Translations under genes and position numbers: made by a program
The notes under the pieces: generated by a model
The model's database searches: none
The model's input: the letters and a program-made list of their open reading frames with translations, nothing else
Told to the model about the DNA's origin: nothing
DNA from: Pseudomonas veronii
Lineage (GTDB): Bacteria > Pseudomonadota > Gammaproteobacteria > Pseudomonadales > Pseudomonadaceae
Assembly: GCF_001439695.1 (NCBI RefSeq)
Contig: NZ_JYLL01000003.1
Span: forward strand, 124,001 to 188,000
Direction: 5' to 3'
Length of the DNA stretch: 64,000 bases
In this document: positions 27,163 through 35,447 of the stretch, in pieces
Numbering within the stretch: the stretch's first letter is position 1
How the letters are laid out: each line of letters begins with the position of its first letter

Positions 27163-28518
27163 ATGAATGCTCTAGCCCGCCGCGCCGCAGGCCTGCTGCT
27201 CAGCACAGTTTGTCTGCCCCTCTCAGCCTTGGCTGCCGACCCACAACCCACCCACGAATTCACCCTGGATAACGGCCTCAAAGTGGTCGTGCGCGAAGAC
27301 CATCGCGCGCCGGTGGTGGTTTCCCAGGTCTGGTACAAAGTCGGTTCGAGCTACGAAACCCCGGGCCAGACCGGTTTGTCCCACGCCCTGGAACACATGA
27401 TGTTCAAGGGCAGTTCCAAGGTCGGCCCCGGCGAAGCCTCGCTGATCCTGCGCGACCTGGGCGCCGAAGAGAACGCCTTCACCAGCGACGACTACACCGC
27501 CTACTACCAAGTGCTGGCGCGTGACCGCCTGGGTGTCGCCTTCGAACTCGAAGCCGACCGCATGGCCAGCCTGCGCCTGCCAGCCGACGAGTTCAGCCGC
27601 GAAATCGAAGTCATCAAGGAAGAACGCCGCCTGCGCACCGACGACAACCCGATGTCCAAGGCCTTCGAGCGCTTCAAGGCCATGGCCTTCCCGGCCAGCG
27701 GCTACCACACGCCGACCATCGGCTGGATGGCCGACCTCGACCGCATGAAGGTCGAAGAACTGCGCCACTGGTACCAGTCCTGGTACGTGCCGAACAACGC
27801 CACCCTGGTGGTGGTCGGCGACGTGACCCCGGACGAGGTGAAGAACCTGGCCCAGCGCTACTTCGGCCCGATCCCCAAACGTGACGTGCCACCGGCGAAG
27901 ATCCCGCTGGAACTGGCCGAGCCCGGTGAGCGCCTGCTGACGATGCATGTGCAGACCCAACTGCCGAGCGTGATCCTGGGCTTCAACGTGCCCGGCCTGG
28001 CCACCGCGCCAGACAAACGCTCGGTACAAGCCCTGCGCCTGATCTCGGCCCTGCTCGACGGCGGCTACAGCGCGCGCATTTCGGAACGGCTCGAACGCGG
28101 TGAAGAGCTGGTCTCCTCCGCCTCCACCAACTACGACGCCTACACCCGCGGTGACAGCCTGTTCACCCTGAGCGCCACACCGAACCAGCAGAAGAAAAAG
28201 ACCATCGCACAAGCCGAAGCCGGCCTGTGGCGCCTGCTGGAAGAACTCAAAGCCAAGCCGCCGACCGCCGAGGAACTGGAGCGCATCCGCGCCCAGGTCA
28301 TTGCCGGCCTGGTCTACCAGCGCGACTCGATCACCAGCCAGGCGACCGCCATCGGTTCCCTGGAAACCGTCGGCCTGTCCTGGAAATTGATGGACACCGA
28401 ACTGGCCGACCTGCAAAGCGTGACCCCGGACGATATCCAGAAGGCCGCACGCACCTATTTCACCCGCGAACGTCTCAGCGTCGCCCATGTCCTGCCTGAG
28501 GAGACCGCTCATGAGTGA
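27163..28518 (+). CDS. M16 family zinc metallopeptidase (catalytic partner)
   Basis: A 451-residue exported protein of the pitrilysin/processing-peptidase family. A signal peptide spans about residues 1-25 (ending SALAAD). The inverted zinc motif HxxEH is present in LSHALEHMMFKGS at about residues 72-76, with the distal Glu region FSREIEVIKEERRLRTDDNP about 75 residues later. Two M16 repeats are visible. The substrate is unknown; such periplasmic pairs degrade small peptides in related bacteria. It overlaps the second M16 gene by 8 nt. Confidence 0.9.
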   Translation: MNALARRAAGLLLSTVCLPLSALAADPQPTHEFTLDNGLKVVVREDHRAPVVVSQVWYKVGSSYETPGQTGLSHALEHMMFKGSSKVGPGEASLILRDLGAEENAFTSDDYTAYYQVLARDRLGVAFELEADRMASLRLPADEFSREIEVIKEERRLRTDDNPMSKAFERFKAMAFPASGYHTPTIGWMADLDRMKVEELRHWYQSWYVPNNATLVVVGDVTPDEVKNLAQRYFGPIPKRDVPPAKIPLELAEPGERLLTMHVQTQLPSVILGFNVPGLATAPDKRSVQALRLISALLDGGYSARISERLERGEELVSSASTNYDAYTRGDSLFTLSATPNQQKKKTIAQAEAGLWRLLEELKAKPPTAEELERIRAQVIAGLVYQRDSITSQATAIGSLETVGLSWKLMDTELADLQSVTPDDIQKAARTYFTRERLSVAHVLPEETAHE

Positions 28519-30001
28519 TCGCAAAAGCAGCCGCCTGATCCTGCCCGGCCTGATCGCCGTCACCCTGATCGCGGCGAGCGCGGTGTATTTCCTGCGCCCA
28601 AGCGAATCCGTCGCCAGCCCGGCGCTGGAAAAAGCCCAGTCGACCCACACACTGCAATCCCTGGCGGAACTGGACGGCAAGGCGCCGACCAACCGCAAGC
28701 TCGACGTGCAGACCTGGAACACCGCCGAAGGCGCCAAGGTGCTGTTCGTCGAAGCCCACGAACTGCCGATGTTCGACATGCGTATCCTGTTCGCCGCCGG
28801 CAGCAGCCAGGACGGCAACGTCCCCGGCGTGGCGCTGATGACCAACGCCATGCTCAACGAAGGCGTGCCGGGCAAGAATGTGAGCCAGATCGCCAGCGGC
28901 TTTGAAGGCCTCGGCGCGGACTTCGGCAATGGCGCTTACCGCGACATGGCGCTGGTGTCCCTGCGCGGCCTGAGCGACAGCGACAAGCGCGACGCCGCCC
29001 TGGCGCTGTTTGACCAGGTGATCGGCAAACCGACCTTCCCCGCCGACTCCCTGGCGCGCATCAAGAACCAGATCCTCGCCGGCTTTGAGTATCAGAAGCA
29101 GAACCCCGGCAAACTGGCGAGCCTGGAGCTGTTCAAGCGCCTGTACGGCGACCACCCGTATGCTCACCCGAGCGAAGGCACGGCCGAGAGCGTTCCGAAA
29201 ATCACCCAGGCGCAGTTGCAGGCATTCCACGCCAAGGCGTATGCCGCGGGTAACGCTGTGATTGCCGTAGTGGGCGACCTGACCCGCGCCGAGGCCGAAG
29301 CCATGACTGCCAAGGTCTCGGCCTCGCTGCCCAAAGGCCCGGCCCTGGCGAAGATCGCCCAGCCGACCGAGTCCAAGGCCGGTTTGAGCCATATCGAGTT
29401 CCCGTCCAAGCAGACGCACCTGCTGTTCGCGCAACTGGGCATCGATCGCGCCGACCCGGACTACGCCGCCCTGTCCCTGGGCAACCAGATCCTCGGCGGC
29501 GGGGGCTTCGGCACCCGCTTGATGAGTGAAGTGCGCGAGAAGCGCGGCCTGACCTACGGCGTCTACTCCGGTTTCTCGCCGATGCAAGTGCGCGGCCCGT
29601 TCATGATCAACCTGCAGACCCGCGCGGAAATGAGCGGCGGCACCCTGCGCCTGGTGGAAGACGTGCTGGCCGACTACCTCAAGACCGGCCCGACGCAAAA
29701 GGAGCTGGATGACGCCAAGCGCGAGCTGAGCGGCAGCTTCCCGCTGTCCACCGCGAGCAACGCCGATATCGTCGGGCAGCTGGGCGCCATGGGTTTCTAC
29801 AACCTGCCGCTGAGCTATCTGGAAGATTTCATGAAACAATCCCAGGCCCTGACCGTAGAACAGGTCAAAGCGGCTTTGAACAAACACCTGAGCGCCGACA
29901 AGATGGTCATCGTGACCGCCGGCCCGACGACTGCGCAAAAGCCACTACCGCCCCCCACTGATAAACCTGCCGAGCAGCCGCTCGGGGTTCCGGAGCATTA
30001 A
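28511..30001 (+). CDS. M16 family protein lacking the zinc motif (non-catalytic partner)
   Basis: A 496-residue exported or membrane-anchored M16 homologue with an N-terminal hydrophobic segment (about 9-30). Where the HxxEH motif should be, the sequence reads ALMTNAMLNEG, so zinc binding is lost. The C-terminal M16 element with Arg/Tyr is retained (GGGGFGTRLMSEVREKRGLTY). This is the pattern of heterodimeric M16B proteases in which one chain supplies zinc and the other the Arg/Tyr pair. Starts within the end of the preceding gene and shares its stop with the rsmD start (TAATG). Confidence 0.88.
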   Translation: MSDRKSSRLILPGLIAVTLIAASAVYFLRPSESVASPALEKAQSTHTLQSLAELDGKAPTNRKLDVQTWNTAEGAKVLFVEAHELPMFDMRILFAAGSSQDGNVPGVALMTNAMLNEGVPGKNVSQIASGFEGLGADFGNGAYRDMALVSLRGLSDSDKRDAALALFDQVIGKPTFPADSLARIKNQILAGFEYQKQNPGKLASLELFKRLYGDHPYAHPSEGTAESVPKITQAQLQAFHAKAYAAGNAVIAVVGDLTRAEAEAMTAKVSASLPKGPALAKIAQPTESKAGLSHIEFPSKQTHLLFAQLGIDRADPDYAALSLGNQILGGGGFGTRLMSEVREKRGLTYGVYSGFSPMQVRGPFMINLQTRAEMSGGTLRLVEDVLADYLKTGPTQKELDDAKRELSGSFPLSTASNADIVGQLGAMGFYNLPLSYLEDFMKQSQALTVEQVKAALNKHLSADKMVIVTAGPTTAQKPLPPPTDKPAEQPLGVPEH

Positions 30002-30618
30002 TGGCCAGTTCATCTCGCCCGAAAAAACCTGTCCACAACGTGCATAACGGTGTGGGCCAACTGCGCATCATTGGCGGTGAATGGGGCAGCCGCAAGCTCA
30101 GCTTCCCCGACGTCGTGGGCCTGCGCCCAACGCCGGATCGCGTGCGTGAAACCCTGTTCAACTGGCTGGCACCCTACATCGCCGGGGCCAAGGTACTCGA
30201 CCCGTTTGCCGGCAGCGGCGCGCTGTTCCTCGAGGCGCTGTCCCGTGGCGCGGCCCAGGCACAGGCGCTGGATGCCAGCAATGTGGCGGTGTCCAGCCTC
30301 AAGGAACACCTGGGCACCCTGCGTTGCACCAACGGCCAGGTGCAGACCGCCGACGCGCTGCGCTACCTGGAAACCCAGGCCGCCAGCGAATACGACGTGG
30401 TGTTCCTCGACCCGCCGTTCAACCAGAACCTGCTGCCGACCGTGTGCGCGTTGCTGGAAGAGCGCCAATGGCTGGCGCCGGACTCGTGGATCTACACTGA
30501 AAGCGAAAGTGCGCCATCCAGCCTGGGCCTGCCCGGCAGCTGGCGCCTGCACCGGGAACAAAAATCCGGGCGGGTGTATTACGCATTGTGGCAACGTTCG
30601 GTACAGCCCTCGGCCTGA
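30001..30618 (+). CDS. rsmD: 16S rRNA (guanine966-N2)-methyltransferase
   Basis: Methylates G966 of 16S rRNA. The 205-residue protein has RIIGGEWGSRKL, LRPTPDRVRETLFNWL, the SAM motif VLDPFAGSGALFLEALSRGA and the catalytic DPPF motif in DVVFLDPPFNQ. TAATG overlap with the M16 partner gene suggests translational coupling, an arrangement also seen in PAO1. Confidence 0.96.
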   Translation: MASSSRPKKPVHNVHNGVGQLRIIGGEWGSRKLSFPDVVGLRPTPDRVRETLFNWLAPYIAGAKVLDPFAGSGALFLEALSRGAAQAQALDASNVAVSSLKEHLGTLRCTNGQVQTADALRYLETQAASEYDVVFLDPPFNQNLLPTVCALLEERQWLAPDSWIYTESESAPSSLGLPGSWRLHREQKSGRVYYALWQRSVQPSA

Positions 30619-30627
30619 ACGGGCTTT

Positions 30628-30653
30628 TGTGGCGAGCAAGCTCGCTCGCCACA
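30628..30653. repeat. REP-like hairpin after rsmD
   Basis: The inverted repeat GTGGCGAGC / GCTCGCCAC with loop AAGCTC resembles a degenerate single arm of the GAGCGAGC REP class. It starts 9 nt after the rsmD stop and could act in RNA stability or termination. Confidence 0.65.
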
Positions 30654-30680
30654 GTGAGTCCGCGTGCCACAGAGAGTGTC

Positions 30681-31676
30681 ATGACCCCCTCTTCAGACCT
30701 GTTCAAACCCGCCTTCGGCCTCGGCAACCCTCATCTGCAAACGTTGTGGGGGCCGCTGTGGCGCCCGACCACGCACCTCGAACGCCCACGCGAACGCCTG
30801 TGGCTGGACGACGGCGACTTTCTCGACCTCGACTGGCATGGCCCCCATGACGCGCAAGCGCCGTTGGTGCTGGTACTGCATGGGTTGACCGGTTCGTCCA
30901 ACTCGCCTTACGTGGCCGGCCTGCAAAAAGCCCTCGCTGCCCAGGGCTGGGCCAGTGCGGCCTTGAACTGGCGCGGATGCTCGGGCGAGCCGAACCTGTT
31001 GGCGCGCAGCTACCACTCGGGCGCCAGCGAAGACCTGGCGGCAGCGATTGCCCATCTGCGCGCCAAGCGGCCGTTGGCGCCGTTGTATGCGGTGGGTTAT
31101 TCCCTGGGGGGCAACGTGCTGCTCAAGCATTTGGGCGAAACCGGCGCGAATTCGGGGCTGCAAGGCGCGGCGGCGGTGTCGGTGCCGTTTCGTCTGGATC
31201 AGTGCGCCGATCGCATCGGCCTGGGCTTTTCGCGGGTGTACCAGAAGCACTTCATGCGCGAGATGGTGGCGTATATCCGCGTCAAGCAAAGCCGCTTTTT
31301 ACAGGATGGTCGCGCTGAAGGGCTTAAGGCCCTGGAGGCACTCGGGTCTCTGGAGAAGATGCACACGTTCTGGGACTTCGACGGCCGGGTCACCGCGCCG
31401 CTGCATGGTTTCCTCAGTGCCGAAGACTATTACCGCCGCGCGTCGAGCCGTTACTACCTGGGCGATATCCGCACGCCGACCCTGATCATCCAGGCGGCCG
31501 ATGACCCGTTCGTCTTCGCCCATAGCCTGCCCGAAGCCAGCGAGTTGTCGGATTGCACCGAGTTCGAATTGCTGGCCAAGGGTGGGCATGTGGGGTTTGT
31601 CGACGGTTCGCTGAAGCGCCCCGGTTACTACCTGGAGCGGCGGATTCCACAATGGCTGCTGACACAACCCCGTTAA
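30681..31676 (+). CDS. YheT-type alpha/beta hydrolase
   Basis: A 331-residue alpha/beta-hydrolase fold protein of the YheT/EMB8 (ABHD1-3-like) group. The opening FGLGNPHLQTLWGPLWRPT is typical, the oxyanion strand is LVLVLHGLTGSS, the nucleophile elbow is AVGYSLGGNVLL, and a candidate His is in GGHVGFVDG. Natural substrate unknown; esterase or lipase activity is assumed from the family. I took the ATG at 30681; the frame is open into the preceding REP-like hairpin. It converges on the sulfurtransferase gene. Confidence 0.88.
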   Translation: MTPSSDLFKPAFGLGNPHLQTLWGPLWRPTTHLERPRERLWLDDGDFLDLDWHGPHDAQAPLVLVLHGLTGSSNSPYVAGLQKALAAQGWASAALNWRGCSGEPNLLARSYHSGASEDLAAAIAHLRAKRPLAPLYAVGYSLGGNVLLKHLGETGANSGLQGAAAVSVPFRLDQCADRIGLGFSRVYQKHFMREMVAYIRVKQSRFLQDGRAEGLKALEALGSLEKMHTFWDFDGRVTAPLHGFLSAEDYYRRASSRYYLGDIRTPTLIIQAADDPFVFAHSLPEASELSDCTEFELLAKGGHVGFVDGSLKRPGYYLERRIPQWLLTQPR

Positions 31677-31703
31677 ACAAGGTGGGTTTACACGCAGGAC
31701 AAC

Positions 31704-32558
31704 TCAGTCGCCCGTCGCGATTTCCCGCGTTGGATCGGTAATCCACTCGCTCCACGAGCCCGCATACAACTTGCCCAACGGGTAACCCGCCAGGCTCAGG
31801 GCGAACAGGTTATGGCACGCCGTCACGCCCGAACCGCAATACGCCACCAACTCATCCGGCGAACGGCCTTGCAACTGGGCGGCGAAGCGCTGCTTGAGCT
31901 GCTCGGCCGGCAGGAAACGCCCATCGCTGCCCAGGTTTTCGGTGAACGCCGCACATTGCGCGCCGGGAATGTGCCCGGCAATCGGGTCGATAGGCTCGAC
32001 ATCGCCGCGAAAGCGCGGCTGGGCGCGGGCGTCGATCAGGGTCAGGCCCGGTTGGCCCAGGCGTTTTTGCAGCTGCTTGGCATCCAGCAACAGGCGATTG
32101 TCCGGCGTGCCGACAAAGGTGCCGCGCTCGATCACCGGCGCATCCAGGCTTAACGGGAAGCCGGCCGCGTGCCAGGCCTTCAAGCCACCGTCCAGGATAA
32201 ACACGCCATCACGCTTGCCCAGCCACGCCAGCGACCACCAGGTGCGGGCGGCATAAACACCCGGGCCGTCGTCGTAGAGCACCACATCGGTATCGGCATT
32301 GATGCCCCAGGCACGCAGTTGCTCGGCGAGCGTCTGCGCCTGCGGCAACGGGTGACGCCCGGTCACGCCCTTGGTCACCGGCCCACTGAGATGGCGCTCC
32401 AGGTCGGCATATTGCGCGCCTTCGATATGCCCTTCGGCGTAGCTGCACATTCCGTAGTCCGGGTCTTCCAGGGCAAAGCGGCAGTCAAGTATCACCAGAG
32501 CGCCGCGCTGTTGGCGCTCGGCCAGTTGCTGGGGGCTGATCAGTTGGGCAAGTGGCAT
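31704..32558 (-). CDS. sseA: 3-mercaptopyruvate / thiosulfate sulfurtransferase
   Basis: A 284-residue protein made of two rhodanese domains. The active-site Cys is in the C-terminal domain, VAYCGSGVTACHN; the loop CGSGVTA is the type found in 3-mercaptopyruvate sulfurtransferases. The N-terminal domain lacks the Cys. Such enzymes pass sulfane sulfur to cyanide or thiols in the cytoplasm. The gene stands alone, 33 nt after laoR on the minus strand. The gene name is by family, so the donor preference is an inference. Confidence 0.85.
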   Translation of the reverse strand: MPLAQLISPQQLAERQQRGALVILDCRFALEDPDYGMCSYAEGHIEGAQYADLERHLSGPVTKGVTGRHPLPQAQTLAEQLRAWGINADTDVVLYDDGPGVYAARTWWSLAWLGKRDGVFILDGGLKAWHAAGFPLSLDAPVIERGTFVGTPDNRLLLDAKQLQKRLGQPGLTLIDARAQPRFRGDVEPIDPIAGHIPGAQCAAFTENLGSDGRFLPAEQLKQRFAAQLQGRSPDELVAYCGSGVTACHNLFALSLAGYPLGKLYAGSWSEWITDPTREIATGD

Positions 32559-32591
32559 GACAGACTCCTGTGAACAAATTCGGGAAAGATC

Positions 32592-33263
32592 CTACTTCAC
32601 TTCTTCCAGTGCCTGGTTCAACGGCACGTAAAACTCTTTGAACAGTGCATCCACCGCCGCTTTGGCCTGCGGCGTGACAAACCCCGCTTCCAGCACCAGC
32701 ACCTGATACACCCCGCGCTTGATCGCTTCGGCGCTCAGATGTGTGGACTTTTCATTGGTGGTACACAAAAACCGCACCCAGGAGGTAAGGATGATCCAGG
32801 CGTTGAGGGTCAGCGCCTCGGTTTGCACCGGGTCCATATTGAGAATGCCGGCATCGACAAACCCTCGGTAAATGGCGCCACCCTGAATCAGACAACGCTG
32901 GGAAAAGCGCCGGTAGCCGGTGGCCAGTTCCGGGTCGCTCTCCAGCAGGTGTTCGAGGTCACGGTGCAGGAAACGGTAGCGCCACATGCCGGCCAGGACC
33001 GCCTGCAGGTAGAAGCGCTTGTCCTCCACCACCATGGTGCGACCCTGGGGCGGGCGCAGGAAACTGTCGACCAAGGCTTCGTATTCGCGAAACAGCACGG
33101 CGATGATCGCCTGCTTGTTGGGGAAATGGTAGTACAGGTTGCCCGGCGAAATTTCCATATGGGCGGCGATATGGTTGGTGCTGACACTGCGCTCGCCCTG
33201 CTGGTTAAAAAGCTCCAGGCTGGTTTGCACAATGCGCTCGCTGGTCTTTACTCGTGGTGCCAT
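32592..33263 (-). CDS. laoR: TetR/AcrR family regulator, LaoR-like
   Basis: A 223-residue repressor with an N-terminal helix-turn-helix (RIVQTSLELFNQQGERSVSTNHIAAHMEISPGNLYYHFPNK as a region, residues about 10-50) and a long ligand domain. It is divergent from an aldehyde dehydrogenase-LaoB-GMC set with the same order as PA0367-PA0364, where LaoR controls long-chain alcohol oxidation genes. A perfect palindrome sits in the promoter facing it (33354-33373). The assignment rests on synteny and protein type; the ligand cannot be read from sequence. Confidence 0.8.
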   Translation of the reverse strand: MAPRVKTSERIVQTSLELFNQQGERSVSTNHIAAHMEISPGNLYYHFPNKQAIIAVLFREYEALVDSFLRPPQGRTMVVEDKRFYLQAVLAGMWRYRFLHRDLEHLLESDPELATGYRRFSQRCLIQGGAIYRGFVDAGILNMDPVQTEALTLNAWIILTSWVRFLCTTNEKSTHLSAEAIKRGVYQVLVLEAGFVTPQAKAAVDALFKEFYVPLNQALEEVK

Positions 33264-33346
33264 AGGGGATCAGCTTCTGTACACGTGATCGACCATCTTA
33301 CGGCCTAACCTTGCCGGGATAAATCCAGTTATGGCTGCAATGCCAT

Positions 33347-33376
33347 TTGACAATTTAGAGCAATAACTCTAAAAAT
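33347..33376 (+). promoter_or_regulatory. Predicted laoC promoter with overlapping palindromic operator
   Basis: TTGACA at 33347-33352 and TAAAAA at 33370-33375 are 17 nt apart. The perfect inverted repeat TTTAGAG-N6-CTCTAAA (33354-33373) fills the spacer and reaches the -10, a position at which a bound TetR dimer would block RNA polymerase. It is 37 nt before the laoC ATG. Confidence 0.6.
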
Positions 33377-33409
33377 CCAGGCAGACCAATAACAATCCGG
33401 AACTGCACC

Positions 33410-34837
33410 ATGTCTGCCAACGTTGCCTACCCGCAAGATTCCCAGACACTGGATCAACTCCAGGGCCTGTTCGACGCCCAACGCCGCGCCTACGCCGCCA
33501 ACCCGATGCCGCCGGCCGCGCAACGCCAGCAATGGCTCAAGGCCTTGCGCGAAGTGCTCAGCGACGAACGCCAGGCGCTGATCGACGCGATCAGCCAGGA
33601 CTTCAGCCATCGCAGCGCCGACGAAACCCTGTTCGCCGAACTGATGCCCAGCCTGCATGGCATTCACTATGCGAGCAAACACCTCAGTGGCTGGATGAAA
33701 CCTTCCCGCCGCGCTGTAGGCATTGCCTTCCAGCCCGCCTCGGCCAAAGTCATCTACCAACCGCTGGGCGTGGTCGGGGTGATCGTGCCCTGGAACTACC
33801 CGCTGTACCTGGCCATCGGGCCATTGGTGGGTGCGTTGGCCGCGGGCAACCGGGTGATGCTCAAACTCAGCGAATCGACCCCGGCCACCGGCGAACTGCT
33901 CAAGACCCTGCTGGCGAAGGTCTTCCCCGAAGACCTGGTGTGCGTGGTGCTGGGCGAGGCCGACGTCGGCATGGCATTTTCCAGGCTGCGCTTCGATCAT
34001 CTGCTGTTCACCGGCGCCACCAGCATCGGTAAACATGTGATGCGCGCGGCGGCCGAGCATCTGACCCCGGTCACGCTGGAACTGGGCGGCAAATCGCCGG
34101 CGATCGTTTCCGCCGATGTGCCCCTCAAGGACGCCGCCGAACGCATCGCCTTCGGCAAGGCCCTGAACGCCGGGCAAACCTGCGTGGCGCCGGACTACGT
34201 GCTGGTGCCGGAAGATCGCGTCGAGGGTTTCGTCGAGGCCTACAGCAAGGCGCTTCGCGGTTTTTACCCGACGCTGGCCAACAACCCGGACTACACCGCC
34301 ATCATCAACGAACGGCAACTGGCCCGGCTCAACGCCTACGTGAAGGACGCCACCGACAAGGGCGCCACCCTGATCCCTCTGTACGACCAGGGCCAGGCAC
34401 GCCGCATGGCCCACAGCCTGCTGTTGAATGTCAGCGATGAAATGACGGTGATGCAGGACGAAATCTTCGGCCCGGTGCTGCCGATCGTGCCCTATCGCGG
34501 CATCGACCAAGCCTTTGCCTACATCAATCAGCGGCCTCGCCCACTGGCCCTGTACTACTTCGGCTACAACAAGCGCGAACAGAACCGCGTACTCCACGAA
34601 ACCCACTCCGGCGGCGTATGCCTGAACGACACGCTGCTGCATGTGGCTCAGGACGACATGCCTTTCGGCGGCATCGGCCCGTCGGGCATGGGCCACTACC
34701 ACGGCCATGAAGGGTTCCTCACGTTCAGCAAGGCCAAGGGCGTGCTGGTCAAGCAGCGCCTGAACGCCGCGAAGTTGATCTACCCGCCCTACGGCAAATC
34801 GATCCAGAAGCTGATCCAGAAGCTGTTTATCCGCTGA
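33410..34837 (+). CDS. laoC: Aldehyde dehydrogenase, LaoC-like (coniferyl-aldehyde dehydrogenase family)
   Basis: A 475-residue NAD(P)-dependent aldehyde dehydrogenase. Visible are VVGVIVPWNYPLYLAIGPLVGALAAGN, the catalytic Glu region in TLELGGKSPAIV, the nucleophile Cys in NAGQTCVAPDYVLV and EIFGPVLPIV. Automated pipelines often call this group coniferyl aldehyde dehydrogenase (CalB). In PAO1 the syntenic protein LaoC oxidises long-chain aldehydes formed from alkanols. The C-terminal hydrophobic or basic tail (PPYGKSIQKLIQKLFIR) may touch membrane. Followed after 28 nt by laoB. Confidence 0.85.
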   Translation: MSANVAYPQDSQTLDQLQGLFDAQRRAYAANPMPPAAQRQQWLKALREVLSDERQALIDAISQDFSHRSADETLFAELMPSLHGIHYASKHLSGWMKPSRRAVGIAFQPASAKVIYQPLGVVGVIVPWNYPLYLAIGPLVGALAAGNRVMLKLSESTPATGELLKTLLAKVFPEDLVCVVLGEADVGMAFSRLRFDHLLFTGATSIGKHVMRAAAEHLTPVTLELGGKSPAIVSADVPLKDAAERIAFGKALNAGQTCVAPDYVLVPEDRVEGFVEAYSKALRGFYPTLANNPDYTAIINERQLARLNAYVKDATDKGATLIPLYDQGQARRMAHSLLLNVSDEMTVMQDEIFGPVLPIVPYRGIDQAFAYINQRPRPLALYYFGYNKREQNRVLHETHSGGVCLNDTLLHVAQDDMPFGGIGPSGMGHYHGHEGFLTFSKAKGVLVKQRLNAAKLIYPPYGKSIQKLIQKLFIR

Positions 34838-34865
34838 TACCGCCACCCTCGGGATAACCATAACA

Positions 34866-35411
34866 ATGAACCCAAGCCTGACTGATTCACCCGCGCTGTC
34901 GCGGCGCGGCGTCCTGAAAATCGGCCTGTGCGCCAGCGCCTTCCTGGCCACCGCCGGGCTGGGCGCGAGCCTCAGCGGCTGCTCCAGCAGCACTCCGGCC
35001 AGCGGCTTTGCCCTGTTGCGCAGCAGCGACTTGCCGTTTCTGCGCGCGGTGATCCCGGTGCTGCTGGAAGGCGTGGCCAGCGCCCAGGAAGTCGCCAGCG
35101 GGATTGAAGACACCCTGAAAAAACTCGACTACAGCCTGCAGCACCTGTCGCCGGAGATGTTCAAGCTGACCCAGCAACTGTTCGACGTGCTGGGCATGGG
35201 CATCACCCGCGGCCCACTGACCGGGATCTGGGGCAGTTGGGAAAACGCCAGTGGCGAACAGATCCGCAACTTCCTGCACCGCTGGGAAAACAGCTACCTG
35301 AACCTGCTGCGCATGGGCCAGGGTTCGTTGCTCAAGCTGGTGATCATGGCCTGGTACTTCCGGCCGGCGTCCTGGGCCCATTGCGGCTACCCCGGGCCGC
35401 CGAAGATCTGA
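34866..35411 (+). CDS. laoB: LaoB-like Tat-exported putative lipoprotein
   Basis: A 181-residue protein with a twin-arginine signal (SRRGVLKIG, Arg13-Arg14) and a lipobox LSGC ending in Cys39, so a Tat-translocated lipoprotein is predicted. The rest is helical with the motif GSWENASGEQIRNFLHRWE and an aromatic C-terminus. In PAO1 LaoB is required with the GMC-type LaoA for long-chain alcohol oxidation, recalling the small subunits of membrane GMC dehydrogenases. It lies between laoC and laoA, 28 and 36 nt away. Confidence 0.82.
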   Translation: MNPSLTDSPALSRRGVLKIGLCASAFLATAGLGASLSGCSSSTPASGFALLRSSDLPFLRAVIPVLLEGVASAQEVASGIEDTLKKLDYSLQHLSPEMFKLTQQLFDVLGMGITRGPLTGIWGSWENASGEQIRNFLHRWENSYLNLLRMGQGSLLKLVIMAWYFRPASWAHCGYPGPPKI

Positions 35412-35447
35412 TTCGCATCCCCCCAATAAAAACAAGAGACGACCCCG

